NCBI GenBank assembly: GCA_046349955.1
Contig: JAXMBI010000022.1
Span: 62,001-126,000 of the forward strand
Direction of reading: 5' to 3'
DNA from: JBGAPH01 sp046349955
Lineage (GTDB): Bacteria; Planctomycetota; Planctomycetia; Pirellulales; JBGAPH01
DNA length: 64,000 bases
Position numbers and translations under genes: made by a program. Below the pieces are notes generated by a model. It saw nothing but the letters and a program-made list of their open reading frames with translations, searched no databases and was not told the origin of the DNA. This document shows, one piece after another, positions 1 through 7,783 of the stretch (position 1 is the stretch's first letter; every line of letters begins with the position of its first letter).

Positions 1-907
1 ACGACACGTAGGCCAGGTTGGCCACCAGGAGCGTGGCGAAGAACAGCGTGAGCCCGGTCACCATTGCGAGCGGCACGTAGACCAGCACAGCGGCGACGAG
101 CAACAACGGCCGCGCCAACCGATTCCAAATCAGCACGGGAAACAGCAGTTCGAAGGCCACCGTGAGGTGCGTCCAAAGGTTCCACGCGTACTCGTGCCCG
201 GCGAGGAACGAAAAGTCCCACCACCGCGAATCGGGACGTGCGATCAGCCACCACAGGGCTAGTCCATTCCACCAGGCTTCGCCCCCGAGCTTGGTCAGGC
301 CCATCAGCAGGTAGAAGCCTGCCAGATGGATCTGGATCAGCCGGGTGGCGATCGTGGCCGTAACGAACTCCTCGGGTTCGCCTTCGCGCGGCAGCTTGCC
401 GCGCGCCCGCCGCAGCAGGCGATCGAGCGAAAGGTAATTGCCCGCCGGCGCGATCACCAGGTAGAGCAGCAACATCGAGAGAATGGGTTCCGCCTGGCCG
501 TTGATCATTGGCCCGCGGTGGACGTACGAGAGAAAGACGACGAGCGTGGCGACCGTGGCGACGCGGGTAAAGAAGCCCAGCAAGAAGCAGCCGATCGCTG
601 CGGCGCCCAGCCAGTGGAAAACCCACAGGTCGGCGGGGGTCGCAGCCCGGTCGAGCAGCGAGAGCTTGCTCCCCGGTCGCACGGCCTGGATCATTTCGAG
701 CGGCACGAGCCCCTGCGGGCCAAACCACTCAACGAGATCCCAGGTGAAGCTCAGGTGCCAGTAGAGCACGAGCAGGCCCACCAGGATCCGCAGCAGGCAG
801 AGCGTGAAGGGGTTCGTGGGCTGATACCAAAAGGTGTTCCAGCCGGCGCCAAACCGCTCGCTGAGCTCTTCCGCGTAGTTGCCGACAGCATGGAACACGG
901 CGGTCAT
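1..907 (-). CDS. HTTM-domain membrane protein (3' end outside window)
   Basis: The reading frame begins with ATG at 907 and stays open to the left edge, about 302 codons, so the C-terminus is missing. The translation is a run of hydrophobic helices separated by short loops, including NPFTLCLLRILVGLLVLYW near the start and a later segment with LIQIHLAGFYLLMGLTKLGG. Length, helix pattern and the FTLCLLRILVG motif match HTTM (vitamin-K-dependent gamma-carboxylase-like) membrane proteins, which are common in planctomycetes. Whether it carboxylates anything is unknown. The start overlaps the stop of the upstream gene by 4 nt (ATGA), so the two are probably translationally coupled and may form a complex. 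Confidence 0.75.
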   Translation of the reverse strand, partial: MTAVFHAVGNYAEELSERFGAGWNTFWYQPTNPFTLCLLRILVGLLVLYWHLSFTWDLVEWFGPQGLVPLEMIQAVRPGSKLSLLDRAATPADLWVFHWLGAAAIGCFLLGFFTRVATVATLVVFLSYVHRGPMINGQAEPILSMLLLYLVIAPAGNYLSLDRLLRRARGKLPREGEPEEFVTATIATRLIQIHLAGFYLLMGLTKLGGEAWWNGLALWWLIARPDSRWWDFSFLAGHEYAWNLWTHLTVAFELLFPVLIWNRLARPLLLVAAVLVYVPLAMVTGLTLFFATLLVANLAYVS

Positions 908-1575
908 TTCGCGGGCGCCTGGGTCTGCGGAGAATTCGCGGCGGGGGCGGCTTCGAGGGCGTCGGTCGATTCCTTGAGCAGGATTTGGCCCCCGAGCGAG
1001 CGGGCCGTGGCGTCGTAGAGCGTGCGATACATTCCGGCCGCATTGGGATCGGACTGGGTCTTGTCGGCCGAGGCGGCCGTCCGTGCATCGAGCAAGAGGT
1101 GTGACTTGATCCGCACGCGGGCCGAATCGGCCTTCTCTTGCTGCATGTAGCGAGCCGACAAGGCTTGGGGAATGTGCTGCTTGAACTCGTCGTCCTGGGC
1201 GGTCAACCAGTCGGCAGCGACGTTGGCCAGCTTCTGCTGGCGGCGAAAGGACTCGCCGCCGCGCCAGCCGTCGCGCGGAATGCGGAATACCTCCGGTTCG
1301 CCCAGCGCCGAGGGCACGTCGACCTCGATCGCGTGGTCGGCGTCGAGCGACAAGCCGTGGGTGAGTTGGTAGTTGGTCGAGTAGTCGACCGTCAGGTTGA
1401 GGGGGTACAGGTAGTAGCTGAATGAGGCCAGGAGCTTCCCCTGCAACCCCGAGGCGACGTTCGAAGACAACGCCACGAATACCAGGAACAGGTGGATGAA
1501 GATCGCCAGCGAGACCCAGGGACGGACTTCGGCGGGGAGCCCGAGTCGGGGCGGCGGTTTCTGAGGTGCGGTCAT
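904..1575 (-). CDS. Single-helix membrane-anchored protein coupled to HTTM gene
   Basis: This is a 223-residue protein that I cannot assign to a named family. It has a short proline-rich cytoplasmic N-terminus, one hydrophobic helix at about residues 20-42, and a soluble remainder, probably periplasmic, ending in an Ala/Pro-rich tail. The stop codon overlaps the start of the HTTM gene by 4 nt, so it is probably an obligate partner, perhaps a substrate-presenting or stabilising subunit. The partner role is inferred from gene order only. The ATG at 1575 is the only sensible start seen. Confidence 0.65.
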   Translation of the reverse strand: MTAPQKPPPRLGLPAEVRPWVSLAIFIHLFLVFVALSSNVASGLQGKLLASFSYYLYPLNLTVDYSTNYQLTHGLSLDADHAIEVDVPSALGEPEVFRIPRDGWRGGESFRRQQKLANVAADWLTAQDDEFKQHIPQALSARYMQQEKADSARVRIKSHLLLDARTAASADKTQSDPNAAGMYRTLYDATARSLGGQILLKESTDALEAAPAANSPQTQAPAK

Positions 1576-1757
1576 ACGGGCGAGACGATCGAGGACGCGA
1601 CGATGCGTCGCACAACGGCAGGAACGGCGGGCAGACGATGTTCGCTATTCGTCATCGTCTGGGTGTTGCAAAAAATCTACGCTTCTTTCCCGCCCTTCCT
1701 AGCCAGCATGGCTTTCGCGATCGTTCCGCTCCAGGCGAATCGTCATGACCCAACGAA

Positions 1758-1789
1758 AAAAGCCGAGGCCCACGAGGGGCCTCGGCTTT
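1758..1789 (-). terminator. Rho-independent terminator of the Cys-rich gene
   Basis: A 12-bp perfect stem (1758-1770 with 1778-1789, GC-rich core GCCGAGGCC) closes a loop of about seven bases. On the minus strand it is followed by a run of six T. It lies about 70 nt past the stop of the Cys/Gly-rich gene. Confidence 0.8.
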
Positions 1790-1860
1790 CTGGGTCGATC
1801 GAAGGACTCATGTCGGCCCAAAGGCCAACGCGTTCCTCGGTCGTAGGAGCTTTCCGCAGA

Positions 1861-2307
1861 CTAGCGGCGGAAGCTGACCTTGCGGACCGAGTAGGGCGAG
1901 CGCTTCATCGTGGTCGGGGCCGGCGGCGCCGGGGGGGTGGCTTCAGCCGGAGCGGCCGGAGCAGCCTCGGCAGGAGCGCTGCCGCTGCAGCTCGGCGCCG
2001 TCTCGACGACGGTGCCGCAGCAGGTCGGCGCCGGGGCGCCGCAGCAATCGCTGGCGCCGCTGCAACCATGGCAGCGGTGCCGACGGTGGCCGAACAAGCG
2101 GTGACGGCGGCCGTGGCAGCCATGGCAACCGCTGCAGCTCGAGCCACTGCAATCGCTGCCGCTGCAGTCGCTGCCATCGCAGCCGCTGCAGTCACCCGAG
2201 CAACCGTGGCAGCCGTGGCCAGCCACAGCCTGCTTCTGACCGCCGATCAAAGCGATCCCGACGACTGCGAAGAAGATCGCAATCCCAAGAGCCAAAGTAC
2301 GATTCAT
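1861..2307 (-). CDS. Secreted Cys/Gly/Ser-rich small protein
   Basis: The protein has 148 residues. The ATG at 2307 is chosen because GGAGGA lies 7 nt upstream and because it is followed directly by a signal-peptide-like helix (MNRTLALGIAIFFAVVGIAL). After about residue 28 the chain is dominated by CHGC, CSGC, SDCSGS and CCG units, a central His/Arg-rich stretch, and then an Ala/Pro-rich tail ending in a basic segment. No enzyme motif is visible. The repeated CxxC and His spacing suggests metal binding or disulfide cross-linking outside the cytoplasm, which is inference. It is monocistronic with its own terminator. Similar low-complexity cysteine-rich proteins occur in planctomycetes without known function. 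Confidence 0.65.
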   Translation of the reverse strand: MNRTLALGIAIFFAVVGIALIGGQKQAVAGHGCHGCSGDCSGCDGSDCSGSDCSGSSCSGCHGCHGRRHRLFGHRRHRCHGCSGASDCCGAPAPTCCGTVVETAPSCSGSAPAEAAPAAPAEATPPAPPAPTTMKRSPYSVRKVSFRR

Positions 2308-2643
2308 CCGTTTCCTCCAAACAAGACAGGGCCAGGGAATCCCAAACACCCACTGCCGTCGGTAAACCAAGTTTGGTCCGTTCGGGACGGCTACTCGAAC
2401 GGGGGAGTTCAGATCGCAAAGCTTTCGCGAACGCCCGTCATTTTAGGGGGCGTTGGAAAGTTTGGAAGTCTATTCCGATTACGAAGGATTTGCTGCTAGC
2501 ACTGGGCAGGCTGATAAAGCTAGCACGGTGGGCAAGGTTGTCAAGCCGCGAAGGATCGTCAGGTGTTAATCTGCGAATCCTGGGAAGAATAGCACGGCAT
2601 TTTTGCCATGCGGGGTATTCCGGCAACCAAACGCGCTGCGCAT
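2308..2643. other. Intergenic, relatively AT-rich; possible promoter of Cys-rich gene
   Basis: I see no convincing gene here. On the minus strand a TTGACA (2544-2539) precedes TTTATC (2518-2513) with a 20-nt gap, longer than ideal for a sigma-70 promoter. It could drive the Cys-rich gene with a leader of about 200 nt. Two GCTAGC hexamers flank the segment 2496-2525. Confidence 0.3.
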
Positions 2644-2680
2644 GAAAAACGCCCACGCCGGGGATCTCCCCAACGCGGGC
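2644..2680 (-). terminator. Rho-independent terminator of the NTF2-like lipoprotein gene
   Basis: On the minus strand GCCCGCG pairs with CGTGGGC around an inner GGGGA/TCCCC helix, followed by TTTTT. It lies about 80 nt downstream of the stop at 2760. Confidence 0.7.
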
Positions 2681-2759
2681 GCGCGATCATTCGAATTAGG
2701 GTAACCGCCTAGGTGCTAAGGCCTTAGCACGCTCCCAGCGACAGGAGGGCCCGTCTCGC

Positions 2760-3413
2760 TTACCGCAACTTGTTCACCGGGGAGCCAGCGGCGCCCGAGG
2801 CCTTCGCCTCTTGGACTTCCGCCTGGCGAAGTTCGTTGGTCGCCGAGGTTTCTGAGCCACTTGCCGCTGCCGCGCGACGCTCCATCTCCGCCTCCACCGC
2901 CGCCTGCTTCGCCTGCATGCTCTCGTGGTCCTCGAAGTTGAGGATCAAGGGCGGCTCATTCTCGAACACCTTCGTCGCCATGCCGGCGATCCGCCACCCC
3001 TCCGACTCCTTGCGGAGGATCCACACGATCGTGTCGGTGCGGACTTGGTCGTCGATCACGTCCGACCATTTGCTGGCGACGTGGGCGCCCATCTCCCCTT
3101 CTTCCTTCCGGTATTCGACCTCGCCGACCTCAAAGGTGGCGGTCGGGCTCCCCGGCGGAGCGACGCTCATGCCGGACTTTTCCGATTCGGCCCGCGCGGC
3201 CGGAGTGAGCAACAGGTCGGCGGCCAGTGGATCGGCGGCCTTCACGGCCTCGAGAAACTGCTTTACGACGGCTTCCGGGGGCGGCCCGGCGTCCTTCGTC
3301 GGCGCCGCGACCGTACCGGTTGCTGCCTGCTCGGGGGCTGGCGCCCCACCACCGCAGCCTGCCGCAGACAGAGTCAACATCGTCAGAAATGCCGCCACCT
3401 TGTTCCGCTTCAT
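2760..3413 (-). CDS. Lipoprotein with NTF2-like domain
   Basis: The protein has 217 residues. The start at 3413 is chosen because GGAGGT lies 8 nt upstream and because it begins with a lipoprotein signal (MKRNKVAAFLTMLTLSAAGC, lipidated Cys20). A low-complexity linker follows, then a domain starting PPEAVVKQFLEAVKAADP and containing TDTIVWILRKESEGWRIAGM. This is the layout of NTF2/SnoaL-like alpha+beta folds, in which a final Gly-Trp-Arg/Lys strand is typical. The C-terminal 40 residues are charged and probably helical. The substrate is unknown. It probably faces the periplasm. The gene is monocistronic. Confidence 0.65.
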   Translation of the reverse strand: MKRNKVAAFLTMLTLSAAGCGGGAPAPEQAATGTVAAPTKDAGPPPEAVVKQFLEAVKAADPLAADLLLTPAARAESEKSGMSVAPPGSPTATFEVGEVEYRKEEGEMGAHVASKWSDVIDDQVRTDTIVWILRKESEGWRIAGMATKVFENEPPLILNFEDHESMQAKQAAVEAEMERRAAAASGSETSATNELRQAEVQEAKASGAAGSPVNKLR

Positions 3414-3594
3414 GCGAAATACCTCCGCTCGAGGCCCCCACCTGGGCTGATTCCGGCCAACCCTTGGGCATCGTGCCGCGGGGATTGGTTCGCCGTGTCG
3501 CGCGGAGTTTCGCACGAGGCTGCGGACCGGTCAAGACGAGCCGCCGTCGCCGCCCGAATCGATAAGCACTGCTAGCAACCACCGAACCGCCCGC

Positions 3595-3607
3595 GATAAT
3601 GAGCCCA
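3595..3607 (+). promoter_or_regulatory. -10-like GATAAT adjacent to start codon
   Basis: GATAAT (3595-3600) ends only six bases before the ATG at 3607, and no Shine-Dalgarno sequence is present. A transcript initiated from this hexamer would begin at or next to the start codon, so a leaderless mRNA is suggested. Confidence 0.4.
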
Positions 3608-3996
3608 TGACCGAATCCGAATACCACCCGCTCTTCCTCCAGGGCATTGAGCATTTCAATGCCTGCGACTTCTTCGAGGCGCACGAAGTTTGGGAGGAGC
3701 TGTGGACGGAGTACTCGGGGCCCTCGCGGCGGTTCTATCAGGGGCTGATCCAGGTTGCGGTGGCGCTGCACCACTTCGGCAACGGCAACATCCGCGGCGC
3801 CCGCAAGCTCTACCATGGCAGCCGCGGCTACTTGCAGGACTACCGGCCCCAGTACGAGGGCGTGGACGTGGAAAAACTCTTCGCCGACTTAGAGCACTGC
3901 TTCGAGCAAGTGCTGGCGACGGAGGAGGACTTTCCGGATCTCGAGATCGATCCCGAGCGCATCCCGGAAATCCACCTCGATCCGCCGCCGGACTAA
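3607..3996 (+). CDS. DUF309 family protein
   Basis: This 129-residue acidic helical protein carries the DUF309 signature: FNACDFFEAHEVWEELW at about residues 17-33, then FYQGLIQVAVALHHF and GARKLYHGSRGYL. The His and Glu of FEAHEVWE are the conserved positions of the family, whose biochemical role is unknown. Length is typical. It stands alone on the plus strand between minus-strand genes and has a -10-like hexamer directly before the start instead of a ribosome binding site. Confidence 0.85.
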   Translation: MTESEYHPLFLQGIEHFNACDFFEAHEVWEELWTEYSGPSRRFYQGLIQVAVALHHFGNGNIRGARKLYHGSRGYLQDYRPQYEGVDVEKLFADLEHCFEQVLATEEDFPDLEIDPERIPEIHLDPPPD

Positions 3997-4271
3997 CCGC
4001 CCCAGCAGTCTAGAGTGCTCTGTCACAGCTTGCTTATCGAGTCCGTAGAACCGCCGAGCAACAATCCAGCGAGCCGCCGGGCTTCACGCCGGCGGGCCCC
4101 GGTGACGAGCTCGTTCGGGGTGGCAGCGGCAATCACTGCCACCGTGCCGCGGAAATGATTAGCGTATCGACTACGGCTCGCGTCGCTTGAGCGCCGAATC
4201 CCCTCATCGCGCGGCACGGCGGGGGGTGAACCCCGCCGCTCGCCAACCCGAACTTCTCGCTGTGACGCAGC

Positions 4272-5879
4272 CTAGCGGAACACCTGGCCGAAGAGCTGCA
4301 GCAGGCTCGATTCGGGGAACAAGCAAAACGCGTACTCGCGCGAGGCCAGGAGTTCGCTTGCCCGAGCTAAATCGGTGAGCTCGTCGCGCTCGGCCAGCAG
4401 TTTCGTCCGCAAGCCGGCCACCCAGGGTTGCAGCGCCTCGTTTGCGCCGCGCAGCGCCAGATGCCGAGCGCGAGCGTTCTCGGGCGAAAGGGGCGTCTTC
4501 AGCCAGTGGCGTTTTTCCTCAATCAGGTCCGCCAGGCTAACGCCCGCACCGGCCGCCCCGTTCTGGAGATAGGCCGCGTCGGCATGGACCTCAGGGTGAT
4601 AGGCCAGCTCGCGGAGCAACCCGTCGACGCGGCGGACGTCGGCCGAGGAGGCTTGAGGCCGTTCGATCGGCAGCCGCAACGTCGCGGAGAGCACCTGGTA
4701 CGGCGGCGGAGGCAGCTCGAAGAACCGGGCGATGAGTAGGTCGGTCAGCTCGTCGTACTTGGCCCCGCCGATGCCGTGCAGGAAGAGGTCGGAGAGCACG
4801 ACCCGCGCGAACAACGTGGTGAGCAGTGCGCGCGTGCGCAGCTTCACTCCTCCCGGCAGCGAGCACAGCGCGGCCGGCAGCCCGTCGCCGGCGGCCGGCA
4901 GCGCCGCTTGCCAGCCGGCGCGGTCGGTGAGCTGCAGTTCGCCGCCGACCGAACGCACGAACAAGCGGCGACGACGCGGGTGAGCGGCCGACCAGACCCA
5001 AAAGGGGGCCTCGATCCAATCTTCGTGCCGGGCCAAGTCAGGCACGGGATGCGAGCGGCTGCGAACTCCGTTGACGCGGCGATATTCGTGCAGCGCCTCG
5101 TTGTAGACCTTGCGCAGCCGCACCGCGTCGGTGAGCAGCGCCGCCGCGAACCAACAGAACGATTCGAAGCCGCACACGTGGCTCTGCGGCAACTCCAGCG
5201 TGTGACTGCCCCACTGGGCCTCGAGCCGATGCCGCGCCTGGGCTACGGCGAGGCCCAAATTCCCGGTGGCGCGGCCGCGCTCGACCACGTCGGGCCAGAA
5301 GCGGGCCACGAGCGGGTTGGCGACAAGCGGGTGCAGGCGCTCTTGGACACGGCCGCTAAAGCTAGCGAACAGCTCTGAGTCGGCAATGCGCCGCTCTTCG
5401 AACGGCATCTCTGCGAGTGCCGCATCGAACGGAACGGTCGCCACGGTGGGGGCCGCAGCCGTTCCGCCCGGCACAAGCACGCCGGCCGAGCGGGCCGTGT
5501 CGGTGTCGACCACCAGATTGACGCCGACAGCCTGGCCCTCTCGCACCAGCTCTGCCAGAGCGAAATTCTTGATCCACACGCCCGGGTGAAACAACTGCGG
5601 CTGATGGCCGGCCAGCGCAAACGGCGCCGCGGAGTTCAACCCGCGCACCGGCCGCTCGAGATAGCCGTTCGAGTAGTCGACGGCCGCCTGCAGCAGTTCG
5701 GCCCGCGCCGTCGGGATAAGCTCGCTCAGCCGTCGGCCGTGGAACTCGTAGTCGATGAGCTCGCGCCGGGTCGAGCGCTCGGCCAGCAGCGCGCCAGCCG
5801 CCTCGAGCGGGGGTTCGGCGAGCAATCCCCCGTCGACACGTGGGGCCCGCAACCGACGATACCTAAGCGGTTCCGGCAT
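4272..5879 (-). CDS. BshC-like protein (putative cysteine-adding-enzyme fold)
   Basis: The protein has 535 residues. The ATG at 5879 is preferred over an upstream start because a GAGG lies just upstream and the preceding gene ends only 8 nt away. AGHQPQLFHPGVWIKNFA (about 90-107) resembles the GGQQAGLxTGPLYTIHK segment of BshC. The region around residue 370 (LFLHGIGGAKYDELTD) resembles the FIAGPGEINYWGEL segment, and the C-terminus is helical as in BshC's coiled coil. I infer a distant relationship to BshC, which adds cysteine to GlcN-malate in bacillithiol synthesis, but substrate residues cannot be checked. No bshA or bshB is seen nearby. It is co-directional with a GT2 gene in a probable operon. 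Confidence 0.5.
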   Translation of the reverse strand: MPEPLRYRRLRAPRVDGGLLAEPPLEAAGALLAERSTRRELIDYEFHGRRLSELIPTARAELLQAAVDYSNGYLERPVRGLNSAAPFALAGHQPQLFHPGVWIKNFALAELVREGQAVGVNLVVDTDTARSAGVLVPGGTAAAPTVATVPFDAALAEMPFEERRIADSELFASFSGRVQERLHPLVANPLVARFWPDVVERGRATGNLGLAVAQARHRLEAQWGSHTLELPQSHVCGFESFCWFAAALLTDAVRLRKVYNEALHEYRRVNGVRSRSHPVPDLARHEDWIEAPFWVWSAAHPRRRRLFVRSVGGELQLTDRAGWQAALPAAGDGLPAALCSLPGGVKLRTRALLTTLFARVVLSDLFLHGIGGAKYDELTDLLIARFFELPPPPYQVLSATLRLPIERPQASSADVRRVDGLLRELAYHPEVHADAAYLQNGAAGAGVSLADLIEEKRHWLKTPLSPENARARHLALRGANEALQPWVAGLRTKLLAERDELTDLARASELLASREYAFCLFPESSLLQLFGQVFR

Positions 5880-5887
5880 GAGCCTCA

Positions 5888-6646
5888 CTAGTGAGCAACT
5901 CCACACCCGCAACACGTGGGCGCCTTACGGCCGACGGCCATGGGCTTGGCCGCCTGCATGCTCCGCTCGATCACCTCGTGATAGTGCGCGAGCCGCGTGC
6001 CCGAGTTGTCGAGCGAGCCGCCGAACGAGCGCTTCTCGTCGAGATAAATCAGCGGCACCGGCAGCTCAACGATTTTGAGGTCGAGCGCCGCGGCCTGCAC
6101 CCACAGTTCGAGCGGCATGGCGTAACCCGGCTCGACGAGCCGCAGCTTTGCCAGGGCAGCGGTGCGGTAGGCCTTGAAGCCGCAGAAGGTGTCGGTGAGC
6201 TGGTATCCCAAGCGGCAGTTGAGCTCGTCGGTGATTTGCTGGTTGATCCGCCGCCGATCGACCGGGGGCGCGCTGTCCCCCTCGTACTGCTTTAGGTAAC
6301 GGCTGCCCGAGACGATGTCGGCCCCCGACTGCTCGATGGCGGCCACGAATTCAGGGATGCGGCTCGGCTGATGCTGCCCATCGCAGTCGATCGTCACGAG
6401 CACGTCGTAGCCGTGCTCGATGGCGTAGGCGAACGCCGTGTGCAGAGCGGCCCCGTAGCCGCGGTTCTTTTCGTGCCGGGCCAACAGAATGTCGCTGCGG
6501 GCGGCCAACAGGTCCGACGTGCCGTCGGTGGAGCCGTCATCGACCACGAGCACGTCGCGGCAATAGCGCGCGACCTCGTCCAACACCGGGCCCACGTGGT
6601 GCAACTCGTTGTACACCGGCAGGGCCGTCAACACGCGACTGGACAT
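5888..6646 (-). CDS. Glycosyltransferase family 2 (dolichyl-phosphate mannose synthase-like)
   Basis: This is a 252-residue soluble GT-A glycosyltransferase. Visible motifs are TALPVYNE at the N-terminus, VVDDGSTDGT (35-43), ENRGYG-like KNRGYG and the metal/nucleotide-binding DCD at 87-89 in TIDCDGQHQ. VSGSRYL and the central Tyr/Phe-rich acceptor region also fit the DPM1/polyprenyl-phosphate sugar transferase subgroup, although no C-terminal membrane anchor is present. The start at 6646 is chosen for its GGGAG ribosome binding site. Eight bases separate its stop from the BshC-like gene, so the two form an operon. A terminator-like hairpin lies in its leader. Confidence 0.85.
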   Translation of the reverse strand: MSSRVLTALPVYNELHHVGPVLDEVARYCRDVLVVDDGSTDGTSDLLAARSDILLARHEKNRGYGAALHTAFAYAIEHGYDVLVTIDCDGQHQPSRIPEFVAAIEQSGADIVSGSRYLKQYEGDSAPPVDRRRINQQITDELNCRLGYQLTDTFCGFKAYRTAALAKLRLVEPGYAMPLELWVQAAALDLKIVELPVPLIYLDEKRSFGGSLDNSGTRLAHYHEVIERSMQAAKPMAVGRKAPTCCGCGVAH

Positions 6647-6663
6647 AGGCTTAGCTCCCGGAC

Positions 6664-6689
6664 AAAAAGGCCGGCTGTGCGGCCGGCCT
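6664..6689 (-). terminator. Terminator-like hairpin in the leader of the GT2 gene
   Basis: The 8-bp perfect stem AGGCCGGC/GCCGGCCT (6668-6675 with 6682-6689, loop of six) is followed by TTTTT on the minus strand. It ends 18 nt before the GT2 start codon. It may terminate the upstream Nif3-like transcript or act as an attenuator of the GT2/BshC-like operon. Confidence 0.5.
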
Positions 6690-6823
6690 GGGTTCATTCT
6701 AGGCACAGGGAACGGAGCGTCAACGAACCGACGCCCTCTGCCGTTGGATGCGGCGACCTTCGGCCGCGTGACAACGCGCGCGACCGGTAAAGTCTGGCGG
6801 TTTTTGTCGCCGTACTCGCCTCC

Positions 6824-6959
6824 CATTAGCCCCCGGCGAGTCGCCGGGGGTCGACAACGGCAACTGGCAAAAAGCAGTTAGAGCCGCCGTTCACTCGCGA
6901 ATGAGCGTGCTCGCAGCTCGACGCTGATTCTCCCCCCGGCGACTCGCCGAGGGCTAATG
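6824..6959. repeat. MITE-like element with self-complementary terminal inverted repeats
   Basis: Arms 6824-6850 and 6933-6959 are inverted copies of a 27-nt sequence with one mismatch, beginning CATTAGCCC. Each arm is also a near-perfect palindrome (CCCCCGGCGA/TCGCCGGGGG), so both can form hairpins alone. The 80-bp centre encodes nothing. The layout fits a REP/BIME pair or a small non-autonomous element. Confidence 0.6.
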
Positions 6960-6973
6960 AGCCGCTCGGCCGG

Positions 6974-7762
6974 TCATGCCCACGCCAGCGGGTCGCGTTC
7001 GCGACGGCTTGCCCAGACCGTGAGCTGGGGAAACGCCTGGCCGAGCTGCGCGGCCAGCGCCTCGAGCCCGAACCGCTCGCTGGCGTAGTGACTCACGAGC
7101 AGCAGCCCGAGCCCGCGGGCCTCGGCTTCGAGCGCCGTGTGGAAGCGGGCCTCGCCGGTGACAAAGGCTTGGCAGCCTGCCTGCTCGGCGGCGGCCAGCA
7201 ACTCGCCTGCGCTGCCGCAACCCACGGCCACGCGCTCGATCGGCGCATCGAGCCGTCCCACGACCTGCACCTGCTCGAGCGAGAGAAACCTTTTGGCGGC
7301 GGCCGCCAACGAGCCGAGCGTGCCGCCGCTGCTTAGTCGGCCCACGCGTCCCGTGCCGAGTGTCGGAATCGCTGGGCTCGGCGTCAGCGGAGCGATCCCC
7401 CGCAGCCCGAGTCCTTCGGCCAAACGCTGGTTGATGCCGGCCGCCGACGAATCGAAGGCCGTGTGAGCGCTGTAGACGCCGACGCCAGCCTCGATGAGCG
7501 CGAGCAGTAGCCGCCCGTCTGGCGCGTCGGCCGTGAGCCGATTCGTCGGCCGAAACGGCAGCGGATGGTGCGTGACGATCAGCTCCGCGCGCTCGGCGAT
7601 CGCCTCGGCCGCCGAGTCGCCCGTGATCGTCAGGCACGTCATCACGCGCTGCACGGTGCGGCTGCGGTCGCCCACGAGCAGGCCCACGTTGTCCCAGGTT
7701 TCGGCAAGACCGGTCGGAGCGAGCTGCTCGAGGTGCGCGGCAACGTCGTCGATTGTGGGCAT
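6974..7762 (-). CDS. Nif3-like dinuclear metal centre protein
   Basis: This 262-residue protein is of the Nif3/YbgI (DUF34) family. The N-terminus has the family pattern AETWDNVGLLVGD. LIVTHHPLPF supplies two metal-binding His (65, 66), VYSAHTAFD gives His100 and Asp104, and a C-terminal LLVSHYASERFGLE supplies the last His/Glu pair. Family members form toroidal hexamers with two metals per subunit. They have been linked to GTP cyclohydrolase-like or metal-handling roles, and the physiological substrate is unsettled. Length is normal. No strong ribosome binding site is visible at the ATG at 7762. Confidence 0.9.
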   Translation of the reverse strand: MPTIDDVAAHLEQLAPTGLAETWDNVGLLVGDRSRTVQRVMTCLTITGDSAAEAIAERAELIVTHHPLPFRPTNRLTADAPDGRLLLALIEAGVGVYSAHTAFDSSAAGINQRLAEGLGLRGIAPLTPSPAIPTLGTGRVGRLSSGGTLGSLAAAAKRFLSLEQVQVVGRLDAPIERVAVGCGSAGELLAAAEQAGCQAFVTGEARFHTALEAEARGLGLLLVSHYASERFGLEALAAQLGQAFPQLTVWASRRERDPLAWA

Positions 7763-7783
7763 AGAGATCTGCGGACTAGGCCT

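Noticed and set aside
1492..2499. Long plus-strand frame of 335 codons across the Cys-rich gene
   Set aside because: Low-complexity Arg/Ala-rich translation antisense to a gene with a signal peptide, ribosome binding site and terminator.
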